Source: Nitrospirota bacterium
GTDB taxonomy: Bacteria; Nitrospirota; Nitrospiria; SBBL01; JAADHI01
Direction of reading: 5' to 3'
Assembly (NCBI GenBank): GCA_029261155.1
Contig: JAJDBW010000059.1
Span: 1 to 51,534 of the forward strand
Length of the DNA stretch: 51,534 bases
Made by a program: the position numbers and the translations under genes. Under the pieces are notes generated by a model. The model was not told the DNA's origin, did no database searches, and saw nothing but the letters and a program-made list of their open reading frames with translations. Positions 23,972 to 32,920 of this stretch are shown here, one piece after another (position 1 is the stretch's first letter; each line of letters starts with the position of its first letter).

Positions 23972-26900
23972 TTACTCCAGCGCTTCCGCAGCTTCTTTTA
24001 TTTTTGATTTTATTGCGTCGGCGCCATATTGATCTGGATTGCTTGTTCTCGCCTTATCGTAAATTCCCTTGGTGAATTTTGAAATATTCCCAGTAATGTG
24101 TTCCGCCATCTTTTGTTGGTCCAACCCAAGATTTCTTCCTTCGTTGTAAGAAGATCGAATCAGCTGGTCATAATTTGATGTAAGAAGATCGACCGTTTCA
24201 TTTTCTCGCTGTGATCTTCCTGCAACTACCCTTCCAACTACACCAGGCAGAGGAATATTACCGCCGGCATCTTCGCTTGTGTGGCCAAAATCCATTCCTT
24301 GGTGACGAAAGAAAGTATTCATGTCCGTTGCGAGGTTCCTCGCAGTCGTCGCCACGTTGGCGTCAAAGGCTTTTGGATTGGACGTGGCCAGCTCTGGATC
24401 GGAGACAAAAGATGCGACTTTCGAATTCTTGTTGAGGGCCATCTGCATGGACTCCGGCAGTTTCACACTGTCTTCAACAATTTGCTGAGACACATTTTCG
24501 TTGACAGATCGGCTCCCGGTAAGACTGCTGCTGTGCGCCTTAAAGACTGATTCGATCCCTTCTTTCGAGAGTGAGAAGTTTTGTTGAGCCGCGGTACCGC
24601 CTGAGTTGACTGAAATGCTCCCGGTGCCGCCCGCAGTCCCCTTCGTCAATGAAACATCCGCTGACTGGCCACCTGCTGCAAGTGTTTTTAAAGCATTTGC
24701 AACGTGATTGGGACCGCCTTCGGCCAGGACCTGATCGGCCAGTGCAGTGAGGCCTTCCGGTCCAAGTGTTTCCTTATGTTGAATACCTTGTTCAACTTCT
24801 CCCTTCGTAAGATTTAAACCAATACCCTTGATTGTGCCGTCCGAGTTTTTAGAGATACTGGTTTGAGTTCCCCGAAGACTAATGTCTCTACCGTCAGTGG
24901 TTGTGCCGTTAACATAGACTTGGTCTCCCACGGACTGAGCCTTTCCGCTCTGAAGTTCGTATGTTCCGTTCTGGGTTTGAACCGTGAAAGGACCTTCAGA
25001 AGGAAGGGTGGTTTCAGAAAAATCTTGACTTTGAACGGTAGTACTATCGCTTGCACGAAAACTGCCCACCCCGGTGTTTGGGTTAATATCGTAACTGGCC
25101 ATCATTCCTGGCTTTAAGGTTTGGGAGGCAATATTGTGGCCGCTTGCTTTGGCAATCTTTGTTAGGGCATCGATGTTCTCCGGGGTAACAGGTCCGGAAG
25201 AAGATATTTTGGATAATTGACCCGTGCTTGAATCGAATGTTTGCTGGGTGAGGGACATGCCTGGAACGATCCCTTGAAAACCTTGTTCCTGAGCATGTTG
25301 GGCCATTTGGGGGGTAATATACTGGCCCGTTGCGTTAAAGGTAGCCATTTCTGAGGGGTTGCGAATCCCAAGAACTTTTTTCCCGAAGCTGGTTTCTCCC
25401 TCGGTTTTACCAAACCATGTGCTTTTTTGGTTATATTCGCTTTTATTCATGGCTCCCGAAACGTCACCCTCTGAAATATCATTCGCAAAGGCTTGTTTTC
25501 CTCGGGCAGTTCCAACCGCGGCCGCGCCTTCGATTCGACCCGTCTCGAAAGCCATATTCTGAGATCCTAATCCCATGCCGACCCCTATCCCTTTTGCCCC
25601 AGTATTAGCTTTTGCCGTTGTGCGCTCATTGAAGTTGAAGCGATTGGCATTGCTCATTACAGGAGGGGCTGCCTCCAATGAGTTAATGGTCGAGGCCTTG
25701 CCTTCAGGAGTCGTAACAACTCCGGATTTTTCTCCTTCACTTTTTGCCGTCGATGTCATTTGTCCGGAAAGGTGACTGAGGGCGTGACCGCCAAATTTAA
25801 CGAGCATGGTCGTGATAACAGTGGCGATGAATATTCCGGTCCATCGAATTGTCCCGAAGGCGGCAAGGGTTTTCTGGGAGGCGGTGGCAAAAGCGGCGAT
25901 GGCGGTAGTGCCGAGCTGATACTGTCGTGCTTCGTCGAAGACTGTCGCTGCGAGGTCGATGGCAAATTGATGGGCGATCGCATCGGTAACCCCCCAGGCC
26001 GTGAGCCAGAGGAAAAATCCCGCGATCACGCCAAGGGCCCGTAGAAAAATGGGTGTGGGGATGAAGATAATTAATATGGGAATAATGCCGATCGCCATAG
26101 CCGTAGCCACAGCGCGGATAATTGGGATCCATTCGTTTGCCATGATGTTTGAAGAAATCATGCGTGTGCCGGTGTTACGGGATCCGAGAATCTGAACCGC
26201 AGTGTCTGGACTACTTGCCCTGACCACGGTTTCGATTTCTTTAGCGATGAGGAATTGCCTGAATACGTCCGTCAGACTAAACACCCCGCCTTGAAGCCAG
26301 TTGACTAGGTTGGTCAGCAGAGTTTTACACGTGGTGAACTCGGCTGGAATCGTTGGGTCAAAACCGGCTTCGGCACATCGGGACCGCGTCGAGCTGTCAA
26401 ATTGTGCAGCCGGCGTAATGGCGGCCTGTATTTGAGTATTCACCGTTCCGCAGTCTCCCGAGATTCCTGCCGGTGTGGCATCGTTATAAAAAACCGTGTA
26501 AATGGCTGGGCTTGCCGCTGCGTCAAAAAGAGGGAGGAAGTTGTCATTGTTTGCAAATTGGTTAACCGTAAGGGTTGTCCCGGGGCGATTGAGTTCGAAG
26601 AAAATACAATCCTTAATATAATTGCGTATCGATTGGTGGAGATATTGGTCCGCCAGGATGACTCCCCTTGCGTTGAGGTTAAACAGCATGTCAAACCCGA
26701 CCCCTCCGGCCTGAGCCTGAAATCCAACGGGGTCGCCGGAGACGGACACAATGTCGGTTAAACCTCTTTCAATCATATTGAGGAATCCTGCAATTAAGAC
26801 AATGCCGTCTGGAACGCCGGCAACGGGTTGGTACTGATTTTTTACGGGATCGTAGATATGCAAAGTGCCGGTAGGAACGATCAGTGCGGAGTAAAAGATA

Positions 26901-27181
26901 ACACCCGCTAAGATCGGGATGACCCAGGCCAAGGGATTCTGTCCTCCTTTTTTGGATTCAAGGTAGGTTGCGGCCGCGCCAAAAACGATCGCAATGACAA
27001 TAATCACGAAGAAAAGTGCTCGGTAGTTCCCGTCAGTGGAGATGAGAGCGAGTTTTTCAAAGGCGTTCACGATGGGACCGAAGCCGTTATAGGTATAGTA
27101 TTCCAATTCCAGCGCCCATGCGGGTGCAGGGCTAGATAGGAGAAGGGTTAAACAGATTACGAATCGTTTTTTAAAGGCCAT
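23972..27181 (-). CDS. traG: Conjugal transfer protein TraG (mating-pair stabilisation)
   Basis: The 1069-residue protein has a signal peptide and an N-terminal region with several membrane segments (FFVIIVIAIVFGAAATYLES; NPLAWVIPILAGVIFYSALI; FIPTPIFLRALGVIAGFFLW), matching the TraG_N domain. A long periplasmic, glycine/serine/threonine-rich C-terminal half follows. In F, TraG acts in pilus assembly and mating-pair stabilisation, and its C-terminal half contributes to entry exclusion in the recipient inner membrane. It is the last gene of the minus-strand transfer operon, four bases after traH. Confidence 0.9.
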   Translation of the reverse strand: MAFKKRFVICLTLLLSSPAPAWALELEYYTYNGFGPIVNAFEKLALISTDGNYRALFFVIIVIAIVFGAAATYLESKKGGQNPLAWVIPILAGVIFYSALIVPTGTLHIYDPVKNQYQPVAGVPDGIVLIAGFLNMIERGLTDIVSVSGDPVGFQAQAGGVGFDMLFNLNARGVILADQYLHQSIRNYIKDCIFFELNRPGTTLTVNQFANNDNFLPLFDAAASPAIYTVFYNDATPAGISGDCGTVNTQIQAAITPAAQFDSSTRSRCAEAGFDPTIPAEFTTCKTLLTNLVNWLQGGVFSLTDVFRQFLIAKEIETVVRASSPDTAVQILGSRNTGTRMISSNIMANEWIPIIRAVATAMAIGIIPILIIFIPTPIFLRALGVIAGFFLWLTAWGVTDAIAHQFAIDLAATVFDEARQYQLGTTAIAAFATASQKTLAAFGTIRWTGIFIATVITTMLVKFGGHALSHLSGQMTSTAKSEGEKSGVVTTPEGKASTINSLEAAPPVMSNANRFNFNERTTAKANTGAKGIGVGMGLGSQNMAFETGRIEGAAAVGTARGKQAFANDISEGDVSGAMNKSEYNQKSTWFGKTEGETSFGKKVLGIRNPSEMATFNATGQYITPQMAQHAQEQGFQGIVPGMSLTQQTFDSSTGQLSKISSSGPVTPENIDALTKIAKASGHNIASQTLKPGMMASYDINPNTGVGSFRASDSTTVQSQDFSETTLPSEGPFTVQTQNGTYELQSGKAQSVGDQVYVNGTTTDGRDISLRGTQTSISKNSDGTIKGIGLNLTKGEVEQGIQHKETLGPEGLTALADQVLAEGGPNHVANALKTLAAGGQSADVSLTKGTAGGTGSISVNSGGTAAQQNFSLSKEGIESVFKAHSSSLTGSRSVNENVSQQIVEDSVKLPESMQMALNKNSKVASFVSDPELATSNPKAFDANVATTARNLATDMNTFFRHQGMDFGHTSEDAGGNIPLPGVVGRVVAGRSQRENETVDLLTSNYDQLIRSSYNEGRNLGLDQQKMAEHITGNISKFTKGIYDKARTSNPDQYGADAIKSKIKEAAEALE

Positions 27182-27185
27182 CGTT

Positions 27186-28589
27186 TTATCGGCTCGCTGT
27201 ATACATTATTTTTGAAATATTGGCGGTGGTAATGCTTTCAAAGGCTTCAAGGCGCATAGAGTAGGCCATGATGGATTCCTTTTCGGCGGTCATAGTTGAA
27301 TACGATTTTTCCAATCGGGTTAAGGTCTTATAAATATCTGTTGCAAGTGTATGGGTGGCGGCGATGGCCGGTTCGAAAAGGGCGATTTGGCAGGTTGGGC
27401 CGGAAGCGTTACCTTGGTTCGCCAAAATCTTATTGGTTGTGTTGATGCCGTTTATCGCAAATCGATAAAGATCGGACATCATATTGAAGGCGTAGGCCCG
27501 CGCCACGAGGTCGGACAAAGTGATGACGATGTTGTTTTGTTGATTTGTGGCGACAGCGAATTTTAAGGCCGAGTAAACCGGTAGCGGTACATTTTCGATA
27601 AAGGCAATCTCTGGGGCCAGATGTGGGGACTGGGAATTCATGTTCAGGACGATACGGTCTAAAATTGTCGTGGAATACTGCACCAGATTTGCGTTTGTGT
27701 CCGTTATGTTGACACATGCGCCGCCATCGGCTGGCCTGCTTTCGGCATTGCCCATAAAGAAATTGTCGATTGACGACTGGGCATTGTTTTCGCAGGGGGA
27801 GATGATTTTAGGAACGATCTGAGTTGTTCCGTTGGCGGACGTTTCCTGCTGAATTTGAACATCTCCGATGTAGCCCCTGGCAAGATCCACGTAAGCCGTG
27901 GGGAATCCCCTTTTAATCGCAATCGCTTGAAGCACGGTCTGCCCCGGTGTGGCAAAAAGGTCTTTTAAATCGGCCGGGCAGCCAGCAATTTGAGCGGTGT
28001 CGTCGACTGTGGGTTGTTGGTTGCCGGACTTCCAAATCGCTGAGACATCCTCCCTGAGGTCGCTTATCCCCGTTGTGAGTGAAAAATCACTTTCCGCTTC
28101 CGCCCGGACCTTGCCGTTATCGGTAAAGGGTTGGAATGCCTTTGCGACGAGCACCTTGGAGGCCTTGCAGTCATCGAATTGAAGTTGATTTAAAGAGTCG
28201 GTAATGGCTTCAAAAGACTTGACGGCCTTAGCGCAGGGTTCACACAGGACATTGAATGCCAGGTCGAAAGCGATCGCCGGCGCCGCCGTAACCATGGCCT
28301 GTAATTTTTGGACGAGATAATTGAACTCCATAAAAGAGACGGCCCCGGCGAACATATCGATTCCGCCACAACCGGACTTAATCGTGGGGGGCATGGCTGT
28401 AACAGGGTATTCGGTGCCGTTGTACCAGCGCGCTGAAAAGCTGCCACCGTTCATGTAGCCGCGCTTTTGTCCTTCAAAGGATCCCGGAGATACACCGTTT
28501 TTTTGGACGATCCAATCGTCGACCCATCCGGCATGGCCTGTCGTATGAAAGCTTAAGAGAATTGAGATAATGAGAATAAAGTATTTCAT
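27186..28589 (-). CDS. traH: Conjugal transfer protein TraH
   Basis: The signal peptide is followed by GWVDDWIVQKNGVSPGSFEG, QKRGYMNGGSFSARW and SGCGGIDMFAGAVSFMEFNY, all hallmark TraH sequences, and by paired cysteines (VLCEPCAKAVKSFEAI). At 467 residues it matches F TraH. It is a periplasmic/outer-membrane-associated part of the pilus assembly complex with TraF, TraU, TraW, TrbI and TrbB. It depends on disulfide formation, which fits the two thioredoxin-like proteins encoded in the operon. Confidence 0.95.
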   Translation of the reverse strand: MKYFILIISILLSFHTTGHAGWVDDWIVQKNGVSPGSFEGQKRGYMNGGSFSARWYNGTEYPVTAMPPTIKSGCGGIDMFAGAVSFMEFNYLVQKLQAMVTAAPAIAFDLAFNVLCEPCAKAVKSFEAITDSLNQLQFDDCKASKVLVAKAFQPFTDNGKVRAEAESDFSLTTGISDLREDVSAIWKSGNQQPTVDDTAQIAGCPADLKDLFATPGQTVLQAIAIKRGFPTAYVDLARGYIGDVQIQQETSANGTTQIVPKIISPCENNAQSSIDNFFMGNAESRPADGGACVNITDTNANLVQYSTTILDRIVLNMNSQSPHLAPEIAFIENVPLPVYSALKFAVATNQQNNIVITLSDLVARAYAFNMMSDLYRFAINGINTTNKILANQGNASGPTCQIALFEPAIAATHTLATDIYKTLTRLEKSYSTMTAEKESIMAYSMRLEAFESITTANISKIMYTASR

Positions 28590-28617
28590 CGCAGTGTCCT
28601 TATTTTATGGGGCCGGT

Positions 28618-29460
28618 TTAGGGAAGAGACCCTGTTGTCAGTTTTAGCGGTGCGGTCACGTCGAAGCCGCCCCCTTTTTCAAAATCGAACATAGAAAAGG
28701 ATTCGGGTTTTATTTTGTCGTTTAGCAACCGAATGCCGCGATGGAGTCGGGTTTCCAGTTCTTTCAAAGTAATGACACCCGCCGCGATCGGAAGCGTTTT
28801 TTTTGTTTTCTTAGAGAGGAGGACAAGATAGGGTACGGCATGAACACCTAAATCCTCCGCCAATTCCGGGTTATTCGTAATATTGATCCCCCTGATCGTC
28901 CAAGGATGTTTCGTTTGGAAAAGCTGCAAGATTTTGTTTTGTGCGTCGCAGAAGTGGCAGCTTGGTGAATAAAAATAGATCAGGGCGAAATCGTCTTGGG
29001 ACTGACCGATTGTGGTATTGATTTCTGAAATCTGTTGTTGGGTTTTAGCGTTTTGACCAGGGATGTTGCTTGGGTAGTCCGCCTCCAGCGAGAAATTGGG
29101 ATATTTTTGGACCACCATGGAGGCCACGTTCGCGTAACCGAGCGCTTTACGCCGGGCAATATCTTGAATGACAAGGTAATCTTTTACGTCGTCCTCTTTC
29201 AGGGTCTTCACTGCCTTTTTATGAATGCCGGTTAGAAGTTCTTGAAAGGCGTCGGGATGCATGTTCCAAAGCGTTTCGATTGTGAAATCGGACAGGCTTG
29301 GCATAGCCTCTTCTTTTTCGGAAGACTCCTCAACTGGGGCAGGCTCGATTTCGTACCACCACCAGCCCACCTTATCGGTTTCATCGCCTGCCTGGACTGT
29401 AGACAAACTCGAGGTGAGAATGACGAGACTAAAAAACGGGATGAGCAATTGCCAGTACAT
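28618..29460 (-). CDS. traF: Conjugal transfer protein TraF (thioredoxin-like)
   Basis: I start at ATG 29460 because GGAGG lies six bases upstream; the open frame reaches 29523. A signal peptide (LLIPFFSLVILTSSLSTVQA) is followed by the TraF domain and a thioredoxin fold with CHFC active site (FALIYFYSPSCHFCDAQNKI) and cis-proline in VHAVPYLVLLS. F TraF itself lacks the CXXC, so this protein may combine the TraF and TrbB (disulfide isomerase) roles. The start overlaps the S26 peptidase gene by about 32 bases. Confidence 0.9.
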   Translation of the reverse strand: MYWQLLIPFFSLVILTSSLSTVQAGDETDKVGWWWYEIEPAPVEESSEKEEAMPSLSDFTIETLWNMHPDAFQELLTGIHKKAVKTLKEDDVKDYLVIQDIARRKALGYANVASMVVQKYPNFSLEADYPSNIPGQNAKTQQQISEINTTIGQSQDDFALIYFYSPSCHFCDAQNKILQLFQTKHPWTIRGINITNNPELAEDLGVHAVPYLVLLSKKTKKTLPIAAGVITLKELETRLHRGIRLLNDKIKPESFSMFDFEKGGGFDVTAPLKLTTGSLP

Positions 29461-29920
29461 CTTTTTCCTCCATGAATCCATAGTATTTTGAGTCAAAGCT
29501 ATCTTTGCTCGGGGAAAACACAAAGATTTGCCCTTCCGGAATAATGCCTGAATAGACGAAGTGATCTAAAAGTTTTCCGTCGATCGTCCGTTCTTTTGCA
29601 ACGCCTAGATATTGTCCGTTGCAATAGTAATAAAGACCTTCGACCGTGAGGGTGTCTCCTTCTGCGCAGGCGACTTTTTTGATGACCCTTCGGGTTTTCA
29701 GGTCCTTTATTTCGAAATCTTTAATCACATGCTCCGGCAGGTTAAAAAGGATATGCCGGTTGTGCTGGATACGATCTTGTGTAGGATAACGGTCAAGAAT
29801 GAATATGCGGCTTTCCAGCGAGGGCGTAATTGTGACACTGATTCGCGGGGGAATCATCGCGCCCGCGATCAACAAAACGCATGTGACGGCGGCAAATCTA
29901 TTCGGTGAGGGCTTTTGCAT
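29429..29920 (-). CDS. S26-family signal peptidase (conjugative TraF/LepB type)
   Basis: The 163-residue protein has a membrane anchor (AAVTCVLLIAGAMIPPRISV) and conserved peptidase boxes. The serine lies in TITPSLESRIFIL (probable nucleophile S), and the lysine in RRVIKKVACAEGDTLTVEG. The C-terminal box is GIIPEGQIFVFSPSKDSFDSKYYG. It resembles TrhF/TraF maturation peptidases of IncH and related transfer systems and probably processes the pilin or another transfer protein. F itself uses host LepB, so this is an IncHI/R27-like trait. It sits between trbI and traF. Confidence 0.88.
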   Translation of the reverse strand: MQKPSPNRFAAVTCVLLIAGAMIPPRISVTITPSLESRIFILDRYPTQDRIQHNRHILFNLPEHVIKDFEIKDLKTRRVIKKVACAEGDTLTVEGLYYYCNGQYLGVAKERTIDGKLLDHFVYSGIIPEGQIFVFSPSKDSFDSKYYGFMEEKDVLAIAHPVF

Positions 29921-30245
29921 CGTTCAGCACGGTCTCCTTATTAAGAATGATAATGTTGCTGGGTTGGGATTGGATCTTCACCTGTAAACCTGTCAAATTC
30001 CGTTTAAGCGTTTCCTCGTCGATGTTGCCGGATAAAAAGAGCTTGCGTTGCTTTTCCAAAAACCCTTTAAAATCGACCACCATGATTTTGGGTGCGAAAT
30101 AGTGGTCATAGGTCAGGATAGATAGGATAGAAACAGGGATGGCGACCATAAAAGAAAACACGATTCTCTGGAGCCATTGGTTTTTCCCTGAGGATGCCGG
30201 CTCTGTCTTGGTTTGCCTTGAGGTCGTTGTGCTGTCCTGCGTCAT
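29898..30245 (-). CDS. trbI: TrbI-like F-type transfer protein
   Basis: The 115-residue bitopic protein has a polar cytoplasmic N-terminus, one membrane segment (IVFSFMVAIPVSILSILTYD) and a periplasmic part beginning PKIMVVDFKGFLEKQRKLFL. Size, topology and the K-I-x-VVD element agree with F TrbI, which influences pilus retraction. It overlaps the S26 peptidase gene by 23 bases and follows trbC after two bases. Confidence 0.8.
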   Translation of the reverse strand: MTQDSTTTSRQTKTEPASSGKNQWLQRIVFSFMVAIPVSILSILTYDHYFAPKIMVVDFKGFLEKQRKLFLSGNIDEETLKRNLTGLQVKIQSQPSNIIILNKETVLNDAKALTE

Positions 30246-30247
30246 GG

Positions 30248-31258
30248 TTATTCCTTGTCCTTTCTGAAAGCGGTAAGCAGGCGTTTTATCGATCTCGCCT
30301 TTGTTTCCCGATGCAGTGTCTCAAGTAGATATTCAAGAGAGGCGTCACCGAAGAGGCTGTAGTGAGGCGGTGTCTCGCCGATGCCTTCGCTTCCTTCCGG
30401 ATCTTGGCTGGCTTGCGATGGGACGTAAACCAAGGCAGGAACCTGAATAATGCTGTACTTCCGAAAGAGCAGCGGATCGACCACCAGGTTGATGTTTCTC
30501 GCAGGACATTGGGATTCTTTAACCCGGCAGCTTGGATCCTTGACCATCATTTCGGAAACGAATTGAAGGGTCGGACCCGCTTGTTTCATCCCATTTATAA
30601 ATCCGCGTAAAACGATGGTGATGTTCGCATCCCCGATGCGGTCAAGGTCACTGATATAGTTACGAAGCGTGGCCATTGGTATCGAGGATGAGATAAAAAG
30701 ATAGACTCGCTCTTGGGAAGACAAATGCCGTCGCCTCCCATTGTTCCCCTCCTCGCCGGATGTTGACGCCACAGGAAGATGAAAGACGTCTTGTTTGATC
30801 CGATTGGTTTCGTCCTTTATTCGGGCTTGATATTCGTCGGATTGTAAAAGCTGGTTTAAGGCCTTGGCGCGTTTCTCACCCTCTTCGGAAAATCGGTTTG
30901 CTTCGATACGAGTCGTGTTCTCCATTGTGGTGCTATTTTTCATGAGCGTCCGAACGTCGTCTTGGTTAAAAGGCTGGACCTTTTGCCGTTGCCAGAATTT
31001 ACCATCGACGTAAATATCGACGGACGTGATATCGCGCGGGAGCGTCACTTTTACCCGGCCTGTCATTTGAATACATTGTTTTGTGGCTGCCTTGAGGTAG
31101 ATCTTCTGGTTTTTGATGGCGTCGACCACATGGCAGGGTGAAGGAGCGGGAATAAAAACTGTCTGTGCGGCTTTCGGGGCGGGATTTTCCGCATAAATCG
31201 CAGTTGAAGCAAGGATGAGTAAAGCGATGAGCGAGAGTAGGATGTGAGGTTTTTCCAT
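30248..31258 (-). CDS. trbC: TrbC (F-type) pilus assembly protein
   Basis: ATG 31258 follows AAGGGA by about seven bases. After the signal peptide there is a variable, partly helical region, then the TrbC core: RVYLFISSSIPMATLRNYIS, ITIVLRGFINGMKQAGPTLQ, NINLVVDPLLFRKYSIIQVP and ALVYVP. This has a thioredoxin-like fold without a CXXC. In F, TrbC cooperates with TraW in pilus assembly. The stop is two bases before trbI. Confidence 0.92.
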   Translation of the reverse strand: MEKPHILLSLIALLILASTAIYAENPAPKAAQTVFIPAPSPCHVVDAIKNQKIYLKAATKQCIQMTGRVKVTLPRDITSVDIYVDGKFWQRQKVQPFNQDDVRTLMKNSTTMENTTRIEANRFSEEGEKRAKALNQLLQSDEYQARIKDETNRIKQDVFHLPVASTSGEEGNNGRRRHLSSQERVYLFISSSIPMATLRNYISDLDRIGDANITIVLRGFINGMKQAGPTLQFVSEMMVKDPSCRVKESQCPARNINLVVDPLLFRKYSIIQVPALVYVPSQASQDPEGSEGIGETPPHYSLFGDASLEYLLETLHRETKARSIKRLLTAFRKDKE

Positions 31259-31268
31259 GGTCGTTCCC

Positions 31269-32297
31269 TTAAATTGCACAGCAGGCTCGTTTCCTAAAAA
31301 TCATCCATAAAAAATTGTCGCTTGAGTTGGGTCCGGCTGAGAAGGGTGGATTTTTAACTTGCCCCCAAATCATGCTTGAGCGGCCGATGGGGTGACAGGT
31401 AATGTCCCGAATCGGTTTTGCGATGTGAATACGATAGTTGTGCTTTACCCAAATCGGTGTCGGGATACAGCTGCACAAGTAAATTCCGGTGTCGCAAACA
31501 AGGAGCTGGCGAGAAAGTTTATAGATCGTCCGGGCCGCGATGGCGGCATTGGCTTGGACATAGGCGTCGTCATTGACGTGACCGGTGAGCGGATACGCGG
31601 ATCCCCAGGACCCCATGCACCAATAGAGCGCGCTTAAGGGCAGACCGGCGTTGGCGGCGACACTGTCAGCGATACAGGCCATTTGCGCGATTGGATTTGC
31701 AAATAGGAGGGCTTCTGGATTAATGACGAAGGCCAACATATCGTTGTTCCATAATGGATCGACTTCCGTGAGATAGGCCAGGTCAAAACCGCTGCTCTCG
31801 ACGCAGATGAAATCGGTGAGCAATTCCATAATGGCCCAGGCCGGAAAGATGAAGTAGTGGGCTTGCGCGAAGGTTGAAGTATCGACGTTGGCGCCGCTTG
31901 ACATCTCGGAATGGGTGCCGCTTAGGAAGCCGGCACTTGGATTCGTCATGGGAAACCCGAGACTTGGAAAGTAGTAGGGGTCTTTTACAGTCTCGACAAA
32001 CCTGGCAGGCTCCCAAAAGGCAATAGGAATACCCGCCCGGAAAAATATGGGTGGTGGTGCAGGACAGATGCAAATGGGGCCGACAGCGGGATCGGGGGCA
32101 TCCATGACCACGCCCGGCACGACGGGGATTCCTCCGATTTTAATCGGAAAAATACAATGCCAGCAGATATCTGTCACTGGATTTAGAGGCGTCCCGTATC
32201 CGAGCGCATAGGCGTCGTCGTGATTTACGAGTAACAGTAAAAAAATGGCGGCGGCGAGGAACAATGAACGATTCCCATTAATCGAAGGCAATTTCAT
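31269..32297 (-). CDS. traU: Conjugal transfer protein TraU
   Basis: The second ATG, at 32297, has GGAGG close upstream. A signal peptide precedes the TraU core with many cysteines: NPVTDICWHCIFPIKIGG, ICICPAPPPIFFRAGIPIAF, WEPARFVETVKDPYYFPSLG, LYWCMGSWGSAYPLTG. TraU is a periplasmic protein needed for DNA transfer in the mating pair and needs disulfide bonds. At 342 residues it matches the family. It overlaps traW by 20 bases and trbC's frame lightly. Confidence 0.94.
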   Translation of the reverse strand: MKLPSINGNRSLFLAAAIFLLLLVNHDDAYALGYGTPLNPVTDICWHCIFPIKIGGIPVVPGVVMDAPDPAVGPICICPAPPPIFFRAGIPIAFWEPARFVETVKDPYYFPSLGFPMTNPSAGFLSGTHSEMSSGANVDTSTFAQAHYFIFPAWAIMELLTDFICVESSGFDLAYLTEVDPLWNNDMLAFVINPEALLFANPIAQMACIADSVAANAGLPLSALYWCMGSWGSAYPLTGHVNDDAYVQANAAIAARTIYKLSRQLLVCDTGIYLCSCIPTPIWVKHNYRIHIAKPIRDITCHPIGRSSMIWGQVKNPPFSAGPNSSDNFLWMIFRKRACCAI

Positions 32298-32907
32298 GAA
32301 CCTCCATGACAGCATTGTTTTGCATGGCTATTGAGGGTAGAGCTTTTATTTGCAGACGCGATAGTATTTTGTTATCGGCGTAGAACACGGCGCGGTCGAG
32401 TTGCTCGTAAAGTTGAAAATATTCCCCTGAGGTGAGCAAGAGCATGGTCTTTGGGTCGTTTGCGTATGTGGAAGTTTTAAACCATTCGACTTGTTCCGGA
32501 TCGCCCGCATCAATAAAAACGAGGGTGTTCGGAAGTACCATATGACTGAGGGGGTTAAAGGAATAACCACGCGGATAGAGAATCCCGCCTTCGCCATTTG
32601 GGATGTCCATCGTTAAGGTGTAGGTCATGTTGACGATAAACCGGTCGTTCTTCTCTGCCCGCGGCAAACGCTTCAGTCCTGATGGCCGATACGCTTTTAC
32701 GGTTTTCTCCGTTGTCTCTTTGTTGAGGACGGTTTCCCAATCCACCTCTTTTGCACGTTGCTCAATTTCCGTTAAGGCATCGGGTTCGGCGATGGGATAG
32801 GAGGCGCCGAAAGTCCCGAGGTTTTTTGCGGATGCGTAGGAATCGTATCCGAGAATTAACAAAATCAAGAGAATTCCCAAAAGAACTTTTGATATTAAAC
32901 TGGACAT
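32278..32907 (-). CDS. traW: Conjugal transfer protein TraW
   Basis: After the signal peptide, NLGTFGASYPIAEPDALTEI is the TraW N-terminal signature. The later ILYPRGYSFNPLSHMVLPNT, LVFIDAGDPEQVEWF and VFYADNKILSRLQIKALPSI complete the domain. At 209 residues it matches F TraW, a periplasmic pilus-assembly factor working with TrbC. It lies 13 bases after traN. Confidence 0.95.
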   Translation of the reverse strand: MSSLISKVLLGILLILLILGYDSYASAKNLGTFGASYPIAEPDALTEIEQRAKEVDWETVLNKETTEKTVKAYRPSGLKRLPRAEKNDRFIVNMTYTLTMDIPNGEGGILYPRGYSFNPLSHMVLPNTLVFIDAGDPEQVEWFKTSTYANDPKTMLLLTSGEYFQLYEQLDRAVFYADNKILSRLQIKALPSIAMQNNAVMEVHEIAFD

Positions 32908-32920
32908 AACAAAACGGCTC